A DNA stretch of 7,905 nucleotides, from NCBI GenBank assembly GCA_030040115.1, contig JASHUH010000251.1:1-7905 (forward strand). The letters run 5' to 3'. The notes beneath the pieces were generated by a model that ran no database searches, was not told the DNA's origin, and was given only the letters and a program-made list of their open reading frames with translations. This DNA comes from Acidobacteriaceae bacterium. GTDB lineage: Bacteria > Acidobacteriota > Terriglobia > Terriglobales > Acidobacteriaceae. The translations under genes were made by a program, and so were the position numbers. Positions 6,273 to 7,905 of this stretch are shown piece by piece. Each line of letters opens with the position of its first letter. Positions within the stretch are counted from its first letter, which is position 1.

Positions 6273-7469
6273 TCAGCGCAGCCCGGTCAGGAATTCACCC
6301 ATGCGCCGCACGCCCTCGTCGATGTTCTGCTTGGTTACCGGGTAGGAAAGCCGAACATGCTCCCGCGTGCCGAAAGCCTCGCCCGGCACCGTCACCACAT
6401 GGGCATCGTGCAGCATGCGCGTGGCCAGCTCAGTCGCCGTGCGCATGCCACCTTTGCCCAAATAAGCGGAGATATTCGGATAAACGTAAAATGCGCCTTG
6501 CGGCCTGGTGCAGGTGACGCCGGGAATCGCAGCCAGCCGCTCCAGGATGTGGTCGCGCAGATCAATGAATTCGGCGCGGAACTCCGAGACGCATTCCTGC
6601 GAGCCGCTTAATGCCGCCACAGCGGCCTTTTGCACGATGCTGGCAGCGTTTGACGTGGATTGCGACTGCAGCTTGCTCAGGTTGGCCACCACCGGCTTCG
6701 ACGCCAGGGCGTAACCGGCGCGCCAGCCGGTCATCGCGTAGGTTTTTGAAAGCGAGCCGAGGATGACAAGATGCTCCTTGGCCCAGGTGAACGAGCCGCC
6801 GGAAACGGGTTTGCCGGCGTAATTCAGGTAGACATAGCACTCGTCCAGAAGCAGGAAAATACCTCGCTCGTGGGCGAGCCGAACGATGCGTTCAAGATCT
6901 TCAGCCGAGACCACCGAGCCGGCCGGGTTCGAAGGCGAATTGAGGATGATGGCCTTGGTGCGCGGAGTGACGGCCCGTTCGATGGCCCCCGCGGTGATGC
7001 GGAAGTTCTCCGCCTCGCCGGTTTCAAGGAAAACGACCTTGCCGCCGCCATACTGGATGATGTCTTTGAAGCTGACCCAATAGGGAACGGGCAGAATCAC
7101 CTCGTCGCCGTGATCGACCAGCACCTGGATGGCGTTGAACAAAGCTTGCTTGCCGCCGGTGGTGAAGATAGCCTCGTCAATCGAGTAGTCGGAGCCAAAG
7201 TCACAGGCATGGCGCTCCACGATGGCCCTGCGCACGTCGGGAATGCCGGGAACAACCGTGTAGCGGGTGAAGTTGGCCTCAATGGCGTCGATGGCCGCGT
7301 CCTTGATGTGGTGGGGCGTGGCGAAGTGCGGCTCGCCGGCACCAAAGTCCACCAGGTCGGCGCCCTGGGCGCGTAGCTTGGCCGCTTCGGCAGCCACAGC
7401 CATGGTTGCTGAAACCTCAATGCGGCCGATGCGCTCGGCAAAGACTTGGGAGGGGCTGGAAACAGTCAT
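6273..7469 (-). CDS. aspC: Class I-beta PLP-dependent aspartate aminotransferase (possible prephenate aminotransferase)
   Basis: This cytoplasmic fold-type I aminotransferase swaps the amino group of aspartate/glutamate with 2-oxo acids. Over 398 residues it shows GEPHF (45-49), the I-beta marker TTGGKQALFN (103-112), PYW (129-131), NSPSNPAG (177-184, with N181 contacting PLP), the DE of LLLDECYVYL (D209, Y212), the Schiff-base lysine K242 in SLSKTYAMTGWRAGY with R250, GAFYVYP (325-331), and HVRLSY (371-376), whose R373 should bind the substrate alpha-carboxylate. Length and motif order match the Thermus-type enzymes. T22 (in SAT) and K107 (in GGKQ) align with the two residues associated with prephenate transamination in this subgroup, so a role in phenylalanine/tyrosine synthesis through arogenate is possible. 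The ATG at 7469 has only a weak GACGAG upstream. The coaD gene lies 91 bp upstream on the same strand. The aspC symbol follows family usage; the exact substrate is an inference. Confidence 0.92.
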   Translation of the reverse strand: MTVSSPSQVFAERIGRIEVSATMAVAAEAAKLRAQGADLVDFGAGEPHFATPHHIKDAAIDAIEANFTRYTVVPGIPDVRRAIVERHACDFGSDYSIDEAIFTTGGKQALFNAIQVLVDHGDEVILPVPYWVSFKDIIQYGGGKVVFLETGEAENFRITAGAIERAVTPRTKAIILNSPSNPAGSVVSAEDLERIVRLAHERGIFLLLDECYVYLNYAGKPVSGGSFTWAKEHLVILGSLSKTYAMTGWRAGYALASKPVVANLSKLQSQSTSNAASIVQKAAVAALSGSQECVSEFRAEFIDLRDHILERLAAIPGVTCTRPQGAFYVYPNISAYLGKGGMRTATELATRMLHDAHVVTVPGEAFGTREHVRLSYPVTKQNIDEGVRRMGEFLTGLR

Positions 7470-7476
7470 CTCGTCT

Positions 7477-7507
7477 TTTATCTTGCCAGATTTGCGGGCG
7501 AGGTCAA
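7477..7507 (-). promoter_or_regulatory. Weak candidate promoter of the aminotransferase gene
   Basis: The minus strand carries TTGACC (7502-7507, a 5/6 match to the -35) and GATAAA (7477-7482, a 4/6 match to the -10) separated by 19 bp, longer than the preferred 17. Initiation would fall within a few bases of the ATG at 7469, giving an almost leaderless transcript, in keeping with the poor ribosome-binding site. The gene may instead be read from coaD. Confidence 0.25.
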
Positions 7508-7516
7508 AACCCGCAA
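7492..7516. repeat. Inverted repeat (hairpin) between coaD and the aminotransferase gene
   Basis: Perfect 7-bp arms, TTGCGGG (7492-7498) and CCCGCAA (7510-7516), enclose an 11-nt loop in the 91 bp gap. No T-run follows on the minus strand. It could be a weak terminator for coaD, a processing stem, or an operator overlapping the candidate aminotransferase promoter. Confidence 0.35.
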
Positions 7517-7560
7517 CACAGGGAACCGGACGAGTTCACAACGCCAAGCGCCGCATGGGC

Positions 7561-7905
7561 TTAGGAAGTCCCGTTAATCCGCGCCCGAAGCCGCTTGAGC
7601 ACATTGGGTGGCGCCAGGCCGGTGATGTCGCCGCCAAAGCTGAACACCTCCTTGACCATGCGTGAGCTGACAAAGGAGTAGCGGCCGGCCGGTTGCAAGA
7701 AAACCGTCTCGATCTCGGGCGCCAGACGGCGGTTCATGAGCGCGGTTTGAAACTCGTGCTCGTAATCGGAGATGGCGCGGATGCCGCGGAGCACCGCCGA
7801 GGCGCCCTGTTGACGCGCGAATTCGACCATCAGCCCGTCAAAGGTGGCGACGGAAACGTTGCCGAGTGACTGCGTCACTTCCTCGAGCATTTCCACCCGT
7901 TCCTC
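7561..7905 (-). CDS. coaD: Phosphopantetheine adenylyltransferase (partial; N-terminus beyond the window)
   Basis: This enzyme catalyses the fourth step of coenzyme A synthesis, joining ATP and 4'-phosphopantetheine to give dephospho-CoA. The visible 114 residues cover the C-terminal two thirds of a protein normally near 160 residues. The fragment begins EERVEMLEEV, the usual context after the first nucleotide-binding region. It continues with GLMVEFARQQGASAVLRGIRAISDYEHEFQ (shown here in pieces: GLMVEFARQQ, then LRGIR with the ATP-contacting Arg, then SDYEHEFQ), ALMNRRL, the SFVSS-MVKEV motif, and GGDITGLAPPNV near the end. The N-terminal TxGH-type motif falls outside the window, so catalytic completeness cannot be judged. 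The frame is open through the right edge, so an internal GTG or ATG near 7890 is not the start. The stop is TAA at 7561-7563, followed by a hairpin and then the aminotransferase gene on the same strand. Confidence 0.95.
   Translation of the reverse strand, partial: EERVEMLEEVTQSLGNVSVATFDGLMVEFARQQGASAVLRGIRAISDYEHEFQTALMNRRLAPEIETVFLQPAGRYSFVSSRMVKEVFSFGGDITGLAPPNVLKRLRARINGTS

Overview
The window is GC-rich bacterial chromosome, densely coded on both strands. It holds four complete genes and two that meet the window edges. Acidobacteriota (Terriglobia-like) is my best guess at the source. I base that on the G+C-rich codon use, the exported beta-helix/SMP-30-like protein and the divergent receiver-like protein, but nothing here fixes the taxonomy. 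No mobile element, CRISPR array, tRNA or rRNA is visible.

Layout, left to right. (1) 22-636, plus strand: a degenerate CheY-like receiver protein with a low-complexity N-terminal tail; its start may lie outside the window. (2) 764-3706, minus strand: a 980-residue secreted protein with two pectate-lyase-3/GH55-type beta-helix modules followed by an SMP-30/NHL-like beta-propeller. It is convergent with gene 1, and a hairpin lies between them. (3) 3853-4974, minus strand: a mannose-1-phosphate guanylyltransferase with the full motif set. It lies upstream of gene 2 on the same strand, 146 bp away. (4) A divergent spacer at 4975-5246, then 5247-6191, plus strand: an M50 (site-2 protease type) membrane metalloprotease with a C-terminal tail carrying four Cys pairs. 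(5) 6273-7469, minus strand: a class I-beta aspartate (possibly also prephenate) aminotransferase, convergent with the protease and separated by another hairpin. (6) 7561-7905, minus strand: the C-terminal two thirds of CoaD (phosphopantetheine adenylyltransferase), cut by the right edge.

The genes cover ordinary functions: GDP-mannose supply for surface polysaccharide, a secreted carbohydrate-active-type protein, membrane proteolysis, amino acid metabolism and CoA synthesis. ManC and the secreted beta-helix protein could share a polysaccharide theme, and coaD-aspC are co-directional with a 91 bp gap. I see no sign that the window encodes a single new system. The most unusual items are the three-module secreted protein, the receiver domain lacking its conserved lysine, and the zinc-ribbon-like tail on the protease.
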